Assembly (NCBI GenBank): GCA_017656235.1
Contig: JACDOF010000004.1
Span: 62,001-126,000, forward strand
DNA: 64,000 nt
DNA from: Brevibacillus sp.
Lineage (GTDB): Bacteria; Bacillota; Bacilli; Brevibacillales; Brevibacillaceae
Reading direction: 5' to 3'
The translations under genes and the position numbers were made by a program. The notes beneath the pieces were generated by a model, which was not told the DNA's origin, ran no database searches, and worked only from the letters and a program-made list of their open reading frames with translations. Position 1 is the first letter of the stretch. Each line of letters opens with the position of its first letter. Shown here piece after piece: positions 18,539 to 26,580 of the stretch.

Positions 18539-20749
18539 TCAGTTGTCAAAGGCGCCCTCAAGCACAGAGGCAGGCAGGTAAAGACGGTCGCTGACAATCT
18601 TTGCCGTCACCTCAACCGCACGGCCGTTGATGAACGCCTGTTTCGTGCCGAGCGTATACTCCAGCTTCACCTCGCCTTTGCTCAGGGTTACGAGTCGGGT
18701 GGAGAAGTCGTAGGAGACCTCTACACCATTTTTTTCCGCGGTGGCACGTACAGGTACCAGTTCTTCCTGCGTACCGTCCGTATCGGACAGAGTGATTTTG
18801 TACTTGGCAAAACCGGTGTCCAGCGTCTCCAGATAAGTAATGTCGGCCATCTCTTTGGCGTACTTTTCGGCATTTGGCGATGTTTCAAATGTAACCAGCG
18901 GATTGCCGGCAATCGGTGCAAACGACCAGTTGTTGTCTGCCGACGGGTTGATCGTCTTTTCTGCCATCAGGTAATTTATCACGATTTGGCGGCTTTCGTC
19001 CGGAGAGTCAATCACGATATTACTGCCATCCAGTCCAGGGAAGTTTCCTCCGCCGCCGGCCCGGTAGTTGTTGGTGACGACAATAAACTTCTGGTCGTCT
19101 TCCACCGGTCTGCCATTGTACGCGAGGTTTGTGATCCGGTTTGCAGCGGGATTGACCAGATTTCCGTTCAGATCGTACCGTGGAGGCTGTGTTACGTCAA
19201 TTTGATAGGTAACCCCGTCTATAACGTCAAAGTTGTAGGTGGGGAAGCTGGTATTGATCAGGGGCTGTTCCTCTTTTTTATTCGGGTCGATTTGGTTGAA
19301 CTGCCCGGCAGAACGTTCCAGCCACTCTTTCACCGCTGCCCCGTCTACCAGTACCGCTTTCAATGTATTGGGATAAATGTAGAGATCGGACACGTTTTTC
19401 ACCGCGATCGTACCGGCGGGGATGTCGGTGTAGTAGTTGGCGCCGCCGCGGCCGCCCGCTTTAAACGGTGCACCGGCGGACAAGACCGGTATTCCTTCCA
19501 GTTCCGTCCCCTGGATGCTTTTTTCCACGTACCATTTCTGGGCGTTGGTAACGATCTGAATCGATGGATCGTCATGCACCAGCGCAAAATAGCTGTTGAT
19601 GGGAGCTGTCGTGGTGGCAACCGGCCCGCGCACGTATTCCAGTGTCGCCTCGTGGTCTTCCTTAACTGCTTCCACGATTTCAGTGTCCGCTTCTACCAGC
19701 GGCACGATCGCCTGGCCCTCTTTTTTGGAAATCGGACGGGCTTCCGCTTGAGAATCCGTTACCTGCCACTTGCCGTCTGCTTTCGTCAAGGTCAGGTCAA
19801 TGATTCCCAGGTGGTCTCCCCAGAAGCCCGGTTCGACCGCAGGTACGCCATTGATCGTTCCTTTGACATTGTCTACGCCAGGTGCTCCTTCAAAAGCTGG
19901 ACCGGGGAAGACAACGTGGGAGTGGCCAAAGAGAATGGCATCGATGCCTTCCACTTTGCTCAACAAATAGGTGGCGTTTTCGTCGTTTCCTTTCATTTCG
20001 TGGCTTCCGAAACCAGAGTGCGGGATGGCAACAATAATGTCGGCACCTTTTTCCTTCATCTCGGGCACAAACTTCCTGGCGGTTTCGATGATGTCCTTGG
20101 CGATAACCTTGCCTTCCAGATTGTTTTTGTCCCACTGCATGATTTGCGGTGGAACAAACCCGATTACGCCCACATTCAGTACCTGTTCGTTGCCGTTTTC
20201 GTCCGTGAACGTCCTTTCCAGGATCAGGTAAGGCGTGAAATAGTTTTGGTCATTGTCTGGATTGTCATCGTGGTCGTCAATATATACGTTGGCGTTGACA
20301 TAGGGGAAATTGGAGCCTTTGAGGCTGGTTTGCAAGAAATCCAGACCGTAATTGAACTCGTGATTGCCGATGTTTCCGGCATCGTAGTCAAGCAGATTCA
20401 TCGCTTTATAGACGGGATGTACCTCGCCGTCCTTAAGCGGATCCACTTTGGCCACGTAGTCGCCAAGCGGGTTTCCCTGAATCAGGTCGCCATTGTCAAA
20501 CAGCATGCTGTTGGCTGCTTCCGCCCGCGCCTGTTTGATCAGTGTCGCCGTCTTGGCCAGTCCGAATTCGTCTGTCATCGTGTCCTTGTAGTAGTCGTAG
20601 TTGACAAGGTTGACATGGATGTCTGTGGTCTCCATCAGCCTCAGTTTGAGCGTCACCGGTTGGTCCGCAGCCTTCGCCGCTGCCGGCAGGACGAAGCTGC
20701 CCAGCAGCAGCGCAGAGGAAAGGAAACTGTTCAGCCACTTCTTCTTCAA
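18539..20749 (-). CDS. Secreted bifunctional 2',3'-cyclic-nucleotide phosphodiesterase/3'-nucleotidase
   Basis: 736-residue exported metallophosphoesterase of the UshA/CpdB/YfkN family, scavenging phosphate and nucleosides outside the cell. An N-terminal signal peptide (residues 1-27, ending AAAKAA) is followed by the metallophosphoesterase domain with TTDIHVNL, NGDLIQGNP, GNHEFNYG and FGHSHVV, then a 5'-nucleotidase C-terminal domain (about residues 375-600, TNNYRAGGGGNFPGL). A final segment (about 680-736) resembles the copper-amine-oxidase-N stalk domain. The start is TTG, 10 nt from GGAGGAGG. It has the opposite orientation to its neighbours and is probably monocistronic. Confidence 0.88.
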   Translation of the reverse strand: MKKKWLNSFLSSALLLGSFVLPAAAKAADQPVTLKLRLMETTDIHVNLVNYDYYKDTMTDEFGLAKTATLIKQARAEAANSMLFDNGDLIQGNPLGDYVAKVDPLKDGEVHPVYKAMNLLDYDAGNIGNHEFNYGLDFLQTSLKGSNFPYVNANVYIDDHDDNPDNDQNYFTPYLILERTFTDENGNEQVLNVGVIGFVPPQIMQWDKNNLEGKVIAKDIIETARKFVPEMKEKGADIIVAIPHSGFGSHEMKGNDENATYLLSKVEGIDAILFGHSHVVFPGPAFEGAPGVDNVKGTINGVPAVEPGFWGDHLGIIDLTLTKADGKWQVTDSQAEARPISKKEGQAIVPLVEADTEIVEAVKEDHEATLEYVRGPVATTTAPINSYFALVHDDPSIQIVTNAQKWYVEKSIQGTELEGIPVLSAGAPFKAGGRGGANYYTDIPAGTIAVKNVSDLYIYPNTLKAVLVDGAAVKEWLERSAGQFNQIDPNKKEEQPLINTSFPTYNFDVIDGVTYQIDVTQPPRYDLNGNLVNPAANRITNLAYNGRPVEDDQKFIVVTNNYRAGGGGNFPGLDGSNIVIDSPDESRQIVINYLMAEKTINPSADNNWSFAPIAGNPLVTFETSPNAEKYAKEMADITYLETLDTGFAKYKITLSDTDGTQEELVPVRATAEKNGVEVSYDFSTRLVTLSKGEVKLEYTLGTKQAFINGRAVEVTAKIVSDRLYLPASVLEGAFDN

Positions 20750-20779
20750 AATGGAATACCTCCTCCAAGAAAATTAAAA

Positions 20780-20807
20780 ATTGTAAGACAACCTGATCGT
20801 AACACAA
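20780..20807 (-). promoter_or_regulatory. Possible promoter of the nucleotidase gene
   Basis: On the minus strand TTGTGT, 16-nt spacer, TACAAT. No clear Pho box was seen. Confidence 0.4.
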
Positions 20808-21096
20808 TTTTTGGGGAGGAGAAACGTTCGTGTTGGGAACAGAGCTGATCTTGTGTAGAAAGCCTGGATGGTTTGTCAGCGAAAGCAAGCAGGCAAAAAG
20901 TTCAGATGAATGCCGACTAATCGGGCTTCCTTGCTGATAAGCGGATCAGATACCGCCAGATCACGTTTCACAGATACTGTTTCCAATTGCTAAAATAGAC
21001 ATGCACTGTCGTGTGCGATCAATGTCTCTCACGTTCCTTTCACAACCCGATACCTGTCATACGTGGAGGGTCTCTTTGGGCCTTTCGAATCTCGCT
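20808..21096. other. Intergenic region between divergent genes
   Basis: About 290 bases between the nucleotidase promoter and the promoter proposed for L25. No open frame with a ribosome site, no strong hairpin and no sigma-B-type promoter were seen. Confidence 0.5.
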
Positions 21097-21124
21097 TTGT
21101 CAAACAAGTAGATTCAAGTATGAA
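21097..21124 (+). promoter_or_regulatory. Possible promoter of rplY/ctc
   Basis: TTGTCA, 16-nt spacer, TATGAA, 34 nt before the start codon. Confidence 0.45.
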
Positions 21125-21157
21125 AAAGGAAGGGAAGGAAAAAGGAGGAGAATGACG

Positions 21158-21748
21158 ATGAAAACAATCACGGCAGAACGACGCAAAAAAAGCGGATCGG
21201 GAGCAGCCCGCCAGATTCGCCGGGGCGGACGTATTCCCGGTATTCTGTACGGCGGCGGCAGCGATACGCAGCTGCTGCAGTTTGATGCCGCCCATCTGAC
21301 CGGAGCGATCCGTCAGCACGGCATCAATCGCCCGTACCGATTGAAAGTAGATGATCAGGAGTTTTACGTCATGATCCAAGAAGTACAACAGAAGCCGCTG
21401 GTTCCCGACATCCTGCACGTTGACTTTAAGAAGATTGATATAAACGCTCAGGTGGAGGTGACGGTTCCGCTGCACGTGGATGGTAGGACCGAAGAAGGAT
21501 TGGCCATTCTGCTGCTCCATGAGGTGACCGTCCGCTGCAAGCCAACCGAGATCCCGGCATCGCTAGCCGTCAGACTGGACGGGCTGAGGACCGGTGACAG
21601 CATTACCGCCGCTGAGCTGACTCTGCCACCAGGCGTGGAACTCTTGGAAGATCCCCATACCCCGCTGGTGACGGTAGAAGAGAATCGGGAGTTGGTAGAG
21701 GAGCTCGCCGCTGAACCAACCGGGGAACCGGCTCCCACGGCTTCATGA
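21158..21748 (+). CDS. ctc: 50S ribosomal protein L25/general stress protein Ctc
   Basis: 5S-rRNA-binding ribosomal protein of the long TL5/CTC type, 196 residues. An N-terminal L25 domain (RKKSGSGAARQIRRGGRIPGILYGG) is followed by a beta-rich C-terminal domain (about 95-185) and an acidic tail (EELAAEPTGEPAPTAS). ATG 21158 lies 7 nt from AAAGGAGGAG; ATG 21152 is too close. In B. subtilis ctc is sigma-B dependent, but no sigma-B promoter was recognised here. Its terminator overlaps the ribosome site of bofC. Confidence 0.93.
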   Translation: MKTITAERRKKSGSGAARQIRRGGRIPGILYGGGSDTQLLQFDAAHLTGAIRQHGINRPYRLKVDDQEFYVMIQEVQQKPLVPDILHVDFKKIDINAQVEVTVPLHVDGRTEEGLAILLLHEVTVRCKPTEIPASLAVRLDGLRTGDSITAAELTLPPGVELLEDPHTPLVTVEENRELVEELAAEPTGEPAPTAS

Positions 21749-21783
21749 CAGGTAGGCATTACTAGATGCCAAAAGGTATAAAG

Positions 21784-21835
21784 CCCCTTTGACTTGGCGA
21801 AAACTAGGAATAAAAACGCCAAACAAAGGGGTTTT
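21784..21835 (+). terminator. Terminator of ctc overlapping the bofC ribosome-binding site
   Basis: CCCCTTTG (21784-21791) pairs with CAAAGGGG (21824-21831), and TTGGCG (21794-21799) with CGCCAA (21817-21822), followed by TTTT. The 3' arm AAAGGGG is also the only ribosome site near the bofC ATG at 21839. Confidence 0.75.
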
Positions 21836-21838
21836 CCT

Positions 21839-22435
21839 ATGAAGCGATTGTTCCTGATGTTCTCTGTTGGAGCATTGCTGGCAAGCGGCGTGATATATGC
21901 GGTGACGATTGATCAAAGAGATTCTCAGAAAGAGTCGGCCGCAGGCGGCAAAGTGGCCGAATGGGCAGCGGCAGCAGACAGTCCGGCCCAACCGGTGTTG
22001 GCAAAGCCGGTGGAAGTTGTCCTGAATCGAACCTATCTCTGCGGGGTCAAAACGGAGGAGAAGCGACAGCTGTCCGGGACGTCGATCGAGCAGGTGCTGG
22101 CAGACCATACGGGATGGGAGATTGTCTCTGTGACGCCGGATCAAGTGGTGCTGCACAAGGCGGAGAACGACATTGCTCCGTCTTGCAAGGAAAACGGTTA
22201 TTTCGGATTATCCGAGGACGGCATGCTGACCCTTTTTAACGGGCTGCCCAGCGAAAAGAAGGTTGTACAGACGTTCTACCAGATCAACACGGAACGGATG
22301 GAAGCCAGCTTGTCCAGCGAAGAGGTGGAACTGTTGAAAAAAGGCATCCGCGTGCGTGATCTGGCCGAGTACAATAGTATTTTATCCACGTACGGGCAGT
22401 TTCAGACAGGCCCGGCAGAAACACCAGGCCACTAG
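21839..22435 (+). CDS. bofC: Forespore checkpoint protein BofC
   Basis: Secreted forespore protein that, in B. subtilis, inhibits SpoIVB and so restrains the signal that activates pro-sigma-K processing by SpoIVFB. The 198 residues start with an N-terminal hydrophobic signal or anchor (LFLMFSVGALLASGVIYAVT). The BofC N-terminal domain (VVLNRTYLCGVKTEEKR) and C-terminal domain (YFGLSEDGMLTLFNGLP) follow. ATG 21839 is chosen by the signal peptide and by AAAGGGG 7 nt upstream. That site lies in the 3' arm of a strong hairpin, so translation may need a promoter inside the stem or opening of the fold. Confidence 0.88.
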   Translation: MKRLFLMFSVGALLASGVIYAVTIDQRDSQKESAAGGKVAEWAAAADSPAQPVLAKPVEVVLNRTYLCGVKTEEKRQLSGTSIEQVLADHTGWEIVSVTPDQVVLHKAENDIAPSCKENGYFGLSEDGMLTLFNGLPSEKKVVQTFYQINTERMEASLSSEEVELLKKGIRVRDLAEYNSILSTYGQFQTGPAETPGH

Positions 22436-22486
22436 TATTGTGGAAGAAAATAGGATAGACCGGCTCCCCTTGCGGACATGCAGCTC

Positions 22487-22515
22487 AACCGGTACTTTGC
22501 CGGTTGCCTTTTTTT
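22487..22515 (+). terminator. Terminator of bofC
   Basis: AACCGG/CCGGTT stem followed by GCC and seven T. Confidence 0.75.
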
Positions 22516-22742
22516 CTGTTTCGGTCATTTCGTTCACAAGTGCTTTTCCATTGCTCTGGGTACATGAAAAGAAAAGCGAACCCATACGCTTGAGAACGAC
22601 TTGGTTTCAACAATTCTGTTGGCGTTACGATGGTTCTGAATGTTCCGTTTGTGACGGATGTTGGCTGGTAGTGCGTTTGCAGTTGGATTGGTTCAATCCT
22701 CAATTCCTGCTGTCTGGTACACGAAAACCATCCTCTCCTCAC
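22516..22742. other. Intergenic region before the two-component system
   Basis: This stretch runs from the bofC terminator to the promoter proposed for the kinase gene. It contains no frame with a ribosome site and no strong hairpin; I see nothing specific in it. Confidence 0.5.
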
Positions 22743-22772
22743 TTGCCCGCATCTTTTACACAAGGGTACAAT
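22743..22772 (+). promoter_or_regulatory. Possible promoter of the glnK-like/glnL-like operon
   Basis: TTGCCC, 18-nt spacer, TACAAT, about 60 nt before the kinase start. Confidence 0.45.
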
Positions 22773-22834
22773 AAAAAGTATGGATTAAAGAGCTCGTTCC
22801 TTCTGGCTGGCTCCATCTGGATACGGCATGTGGC

Positions 22835-24100
22835 ATGGGCTGGGGAGGGGTACTCATCGTTCGGTGGCTGATGATTGTCCTGGGCGTGATGGTGGCGACG
22901 GCGGTAGCCGGCGAGCTGAAGATGAGTCCGTTTCACGGACACTTCCGAATCAGCCTGGGCAGTGCAGTTTTCTTTTTCCTGTTACTCTTGTCCAAACCTC
23001 GTTTTTTGCCATTGGTCGGCGTGCTGGTCGGTCTGTTCGTTTGCCTGTTTCGAATGAGTGTGGACGTGTTCAGCGGGGTTGCCAATTGGGGCCAAAGCTA
23101 CCTGACACACTTTCCGGCGGCATGGTATTACGTGGCGTTTGTCGTCTTCCTTTCTTTGATTGGGTATCACCGTTTTTTTTCGTCACCGCTGCTGCTTGGA
23201 GTGATTGGTGGGTTGGTCGATTTTGGGTCCAACCTGGTGGAACTGTTTGCGCGCATGTTGATTGAACAGCGGCCCATCTCCTTGCTGGACGATGCACCGG
23301 TTTTGTTACTGGTCGGCCTGCTGCGCAGTTATCTGGTTGTGGGTACTTACAACATGCTGGAAATACGCCAGCTGCGGGCAGTCAGCCGGGAGCAGCAAAA
23401 ACGGATGGAGAAGCTGCTGCTCATCCTCTCCGAACTTTACGAAGAACGGCTCTACCTGCAGAAGTTAATGGGCCAGGTGGAGCAAATAACCGCCGACAGT
23501 TACCAATTGTACCGCAAGCTGACCGGAGATCCGCGGGCAGCAGAAGCACTGCGGTTGGCAGAAGAGGTGCACGAGGTAAAAAAAGATGCACAGCGAATCG
23601 TTGCCGGGCTGTCCAAACTGATCAGACAGGAAAATCTGGCCGAGCAGCTTTCGCTGCACGATGTAGTCCAATTGGTGAGCAAGGCAAACAGCAAGTATGC
23701 CGAACATTTGGGCAAGAGCGTTCAGATTCAGGCCAACATTCAGGGTTCCTGGGAGACTCACCACTTTTATTCGCTTTTGTCGCTGCTCAACAACATTGTG
23801 GCCAACGCGGTGGAAGCGATCAAAGAGGAAGGTGTGATCGTGATCGACGTTTTTGCCTATGATGACGAGGTCTGGTTTGAAATCAGCGACGATGGACCGG
23901 GAATCGTCAAGAGTGACTGGGAGCTGATCTTCCAGCCGGGGTACACCACCAAGTATGACCAGGTTGGAAACGCTTCCACCGGTATTGGTCTGGCCCATGT
24001 GATGTCAACCTTGCAGGAACTCTCCGGCAAGATTGAAGTGGGTGAAAGCAAAATGGGCGGTGCGCTGTTTCGAATCATCATTCCGAGCAGTTCCTTGTAA
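22835..24100 (+). CDS. Membrane sensor histidine kinase, GlnK (YcbA)-like
   Basis: 421-residue kinase with about six N-terminal membrane segments (residues 5-170), a coiled-coil linker (LRAVSREQQKRMEKLLLIL) and a cytoplasmic kinase core. The H box is weak but present as EEVHEVKKDAQRIV. The N box is NNIVANAVEAI, G1 is SDDGPGI and G2 is GIGLAHVMSTL. This layout and the YcbB-type partner downstream match B. subtilis GlnK, which senses glutamine, but no glutaminase or glutamine transporter lies nearby. The start is uncertain: ATG 22835 has no good ribosome site and ATG 22871 is the next. Confidence 0.75.
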   Translation: MGWGGVLIVRWLMIVLGVMVATAVAGELKMSPFHGHFRISLGSAVFFFLLLLSKPRFLPLVGVLVGLFVCLFRMSVDVFSGVANWGQSYLTHFPAAWYYVAFVVFLSLIGYHRFFSSPLLLGVIGGLVDFGSNLVELFARMLIEQRPISLLDDAPVLLLVGLLRSYLVVGTYNMLEIRQLRAVSREQQKRMEKLLLILSELYEERLYLQKLMGQVEQITADSYQLYRKLTGDPRAAEALRLAEEVHEVKKDAQRIVAGLSKLIRQENLAEQLSLHDVVQLVSKANSKYAEHLGKSVQIQANIQGSWETHHFYSLLSLLNNIVANAVEAIKEEGVIVIDVFAYDDEVWFEISDDGPGIVKSDWELIFQPGYTTKYDQVGNASTGIGLAHVMSTLQELSGKIEVGESKMGGALFRIIIPSSSL

Positions 24101-24115
24101 TGAAAGGGGGATTCA

Positions 24116-25027
24116 ATGACCACCTTTTTTCTGATGGATGACGATGTGGCCGCCAGACGGATGCTGAGCGCGTTGATTGAAGATCACGATCTCGGCACTG
24201 TTATCGGGGAAGCGTCAGACGGCAGAGGGGCGGAATCGCAGGTGCTGCGGCTTGCTCCGGATGTACTGGTTGTCGACTTGTTGATGCCCAACCAGGACGG
24301 CATCGAGACAATCCGCAGGTTGAAAGAAATGGGATACACCGGGAAGATCGTGATGCTGTCGCAGGTAGAACACAAAGAGATGGTGAGCGAGGCCTATCAA
24401 AACGGTGTCGAGTACTACATTCAAAAACCGATCAACCGGATTGAAGTGGTGACGGTACTGCGCAAAGTGATCGAACGGATACAGCTTGAGGCGTCGATTC
24501 AGCAGATTCGGCAGTCGCTTTCCTGGATCGAACAGGATGCGCCCCGGCAGCAAAAAGCGCCTGTCTCCATCGCCGACCTGGTTCGGTCCGCGCTGTCCAA
24601 CCTGAGTGTGTTGGGAGAAGCGGGAGGGCGTGATCTCATCCGCATCGTTGAATATCTGGTGGAACGTGGGCACGAGTTTGACGAGCACCAACTGCCGCCG
24701 CTCAAAGTGCTGTACGCGGCTATCCTGCCGCCGGGTCTGTCAGCCGAACAGGCCGACAAAGAGACCAGGGCAATCGAACAGCGCGTGCGGCGAACCGTGG
24801 CACAGGCGCTTCTCAATGTCGCTTCGCTGGGCCTGACCGATTATACCAACCCGATTTTTGAACAGTATGCCACCAAGTACTTCGATTTTGTCGATGTGCG
24901 GCAGAAGATGCGGGAAATCGAGACGGAAGAGCCTCACTCGCGGGTCAGATTAAACCTGAAGAAGTTTTTGTACGCCTTGTATCTGGATGTCCTGCAGCAA
25001 TTGGCCGAACAGACGGGCAGCGGCTAG
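24116..25027 (+). CDS. Response regulator with YcbB domain, GlnL-like
   Basis: 303-residue regulator. The N-terminal receiver domain has acidic pocket MDDD, the phospho-aspartate in DVLVVDLLMPNQDG and the switch lysine in YYIQKPINRIEV. A C-terminal YcbB-type domain (about 150-300) replaces the usual winged helix; in B. subtilis GlnL this domain binds DNA or mediates antitermination-type control of glsA-glnT. It lies 15 nt after its kinase with GAAAGGGGG before the ATG. The target genes cannot be inferred from this window. Confidence 0.8.
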   Translation: MTTFFLMDDDVAARRMLSALIEDHDLGTVIGEASDGRGAESQVLRLAPDVLVVDLLMPNQDGIETIRRLKEMGYTGKIVMLSQVEHKEMVSEAYQNGVEYYIQKPINRIEVVTVLRKVIERIQLEASIQQIRQSLSWIEQDAPRQQKAPVSIADLVRSALSNLSVLGEAGGRDLIRIVEYLVERGHEFDEHQLPPLKVLYAAILPPGLSAEQADKETRAIEQRVRRTVAQALLNVASLGLTDYTNPIFEQYATKYFDFVDVRQKMREIETEEPHSRVRLNLKKFLYALYLDVLQQLAEQTGSG

Positions 25028-25055
25028 GAAGCCTCGGTGGGAAAAGGGGGGCTAA

Positions 25056-25087
25056 ATGGCACATATCATCCGTCTCCTTTGTGCCAT
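25056..25087. repeat. Inverted repeat upstream of the 63-aa gene
   Basis: ATGGCACA (25056-25063) and TGTGCCAT (25080-25087), perfect 8-bp arms separated by 16 bases. There is no T run, so it is more like an operator or weak hairpin than a terminator. Confidence 0.55.
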
Positions 25088-25125
25088 ACTGTAGCCATAC
25101 GGCGTGAAAAGGAGGAGTTTGTCGC

Positions 25126-25317
25126 GTGTCTTCGATGCCGCGAGGAAGTTACAAAGACCAATTCCACCAACGCTTGTATGTTCAGTTGAACCAGGGGCAT
25201 GACAAGCTGGATTACCGCCGCATCAACCGGATTCAGGATGAGATGCGCGCGACCGTGGACGAGTATGCCCACATGCAGCACGACAAGGCTGATGCACTGG
25301 GATGGAACAAACACTAG
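25126..25317 (+). CDS. Small hypothetical protein (63 aa)
   Basis: Highly charged small protein beginning MSSMPRGSYKDQFHQRLYVQ and ending ADALGWNKH, predicted mainly helical, without membrane span or cysteines. The GTG start has an excellent ribosome site (AAAAGGAGGAG, 8-nt spacing); an ATG three codons later is further from it. It follows the GlnL-like gene by about 100 nt and a weak terminator follows it. I do not recognise the family. Confidence 0.65.
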   Translation: MSSMPRGSYKDQFHQRLYVQLNQGHDKLDYRRINRIQDEMRATVDEYAHMQHDKADALGWNKH

Positions 25318-25331
25318 CGAACGCCGTATGG

Positions 25332-25356
25332 CCTGGCCCTCTGGGGTCAGGTTTAT
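25332..25356 (+). terminator. Weak terminator after the 63-aa gene
   Basis: CCTGGCCC/GGGTCAGG with one G-U pair, followed by TTTATT. Confidence 0.5.
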
Positions 25357-25409
25357 TCAGTTTCTACACTGCCTTGGGCAGCCTTGAACCACCCTGGGGG
25401 AAATGCATG

Positions 25410-25438
25410 TTCGCTTTTTGCGCAAATTATGGTACAGT
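25410..25438 (+). promoter_or_regulatory. Possible promoter of the ruv cluster
   Basis: TTCGCT, 17-nt spacer, TACAGT, about 30 nt before ruvC. The match is weak. Confidence 0.3.
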
Positions 25439-25468
25439 AAAAACGAGTACAGAAGTGGAGAGTGGAGC

Positions 25469-25969
25469 ATGCGCATCTTGGGAGTGGATCCGGGGATTGC
25501 GATCGTCGGGTTTGGTATCATTGAACAGCAGGGGAGCCAACTGCGCCCTGTCCAGTATGGCAGTATCCAGACAGAAGCGGGACTGCCGGTGCCGCTTCGA
25601 CTGCGGCAGATTTTTGAATCGATGCAGCGCCTGCTGGAGACGTATCGGCCGGATGAAATGGCAGTGGAGAAGCTGTATTTTAACCGCAACGTGACCAATG
25701 CCTTTACCGTCGGACAGGCCAGAGGTGTGATTGTGCTGGCCGCGGAGTTGGCCGCCATCCCGGTCTGCGAATACACGCCCATGCAGGTAAAACAGGCGGT
25801 AACCGGCTGGGGCGGCGCTGAAAAGCGGCAGATTCAGGAGATGGTTCGATTGCTGTTGTCGCTTAAAGAGACTCCCAGACCGGACGACGTGGCAGACGCG
25901 CTGGGTGTAGCCATCACCCACGCCAACAGCAGGGGTTATTCTCGGATGGCAGGCGGTGCTGACCGATGA
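25469..25969 (+). CDS. ruvC: Holliday-junction resolvase RuvC
   Basis: Dimeric endonuclease that cuts Holliday junctions after RuvAB branch migration. The 166 residues retain the four acidic catalytic positions: D7 (GVDPG), E67 (AVEKLYF), D140 and D143 (RPDDVADA). ATG 25469 follows GTGGAG; the upstream in-frame extension lacks a ribosome site. B. subtilis has no RuvC and uses RecU, so the gene marks a different Bacillales lineage. It overlaps ruvA by 4 bases (ATGA). Confidence 0.95.
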   Translation: MRILGVDPGIAIVGFGIIEQQGSQLRPVQYGSIQTEAGLPVPLRLRQIFESMQRLLETYRPDEMAVEKLYFNRNVTNAFTVGQARGVIVLAAELAAIPVCEYTPMQVKQAVTGWGGAEKRQIQEMVRLLLSLKETPRPDDVADALGVAITHANSRGYSRMAGGADR

Positions 25970-26577
25970 TTGATTTTGTGGAAGGAACAATTGACTATAT
26001 CGAAAGCGACTTCATCGTGGTGGCAGCGGCGGGACTGGGCTATCGGCTGTTTTGTCCCAACCCGTATGCTTTTGCTGCCGACCAGGGCCAGATCAAACGG
26101 CTGTTTACCCATCAGTACGTGAGAGAAGACGCCATCTATCTGTACGGCTTCTCGAAACGGGAGGAGCGGGATTTGTTCCGCCGGCTGCTGGACGTAAGCG
26201 GCCTCGGCCCCAAGGGAGCGCTGGCCATCCTGGCGGCGGCTCGGCCGGAGCAGATCGTCGCAGCCATTCAACAGGAAAATGTGCAGTACCTCACCTCATT
26301 TCCGGGGATTGGCAAGAAGACGGCGCAGCGGATGATTCTCGACCTGAAAGACAAGTTGAAGGGAATGACACCTTCCGCCTTTGCGGTTTCGCCGCCCGCC
26401 TCCGAAACGGGAGGACTGGGGGCAGCACTTGGTGAAGCGCTGGATGCGTTGGGAGCGCTGGGCTATACCGATGGCGAACTGCAGCGGATAAAGCCCGCGC
26501 TGAAGGAACAGGCCCAGCAGGGGGCTGGCGTGGAGCAGCTGATCAAACAAGGGCTGGCGCTGTTAGCGAGGGGATAA
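25966..26577 (+). CDS. ruvA: Holliday-junction DNA helicase subunit RuvA
   Basis: Tetrameric junction-binding protein that loads RuvB. The 203 residues show the N-terminal OB domain (MIDFVEGTIDYIESDFIVV), two helix-hairpin-helix motifs (VSGLGPKGALAIL and FPGIGKKTAQRMI), and domain III for RuvB contact at the C terminus. The start overlaps the ruvC stop and ruvB begins 3 nt after it, a tight ruvCAB operon. Confidence 0.96.
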   Translation: MIDFVEGTIDYIESDFIVVAAAGLGYRLFCPNPYAFAADQGQIKRLFTHQYVREDAIYLYGFSKREERDLFRRLLDVSGLGPKGALAILAAARPEQIVAAIQQENVQYLTSFPGIGKKTAQRMILDLKDKLKGMTPSAFAVSPPASETGGLGAALGEALDALGALGYTDGELQRIKPALKEQAQQGAGVEQLIKQGLALLARG

Positions 26578-26580
26578 GGG

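Noticed and set aside
18986-20848. 620-codon open frame on the plus strand
   Set aside because: It is fully antisense to the nucleotidase gene, has no ribosome site, and its translation shows no family motif. The minus-strand protein has a signal peptide and all catalytic motifs.
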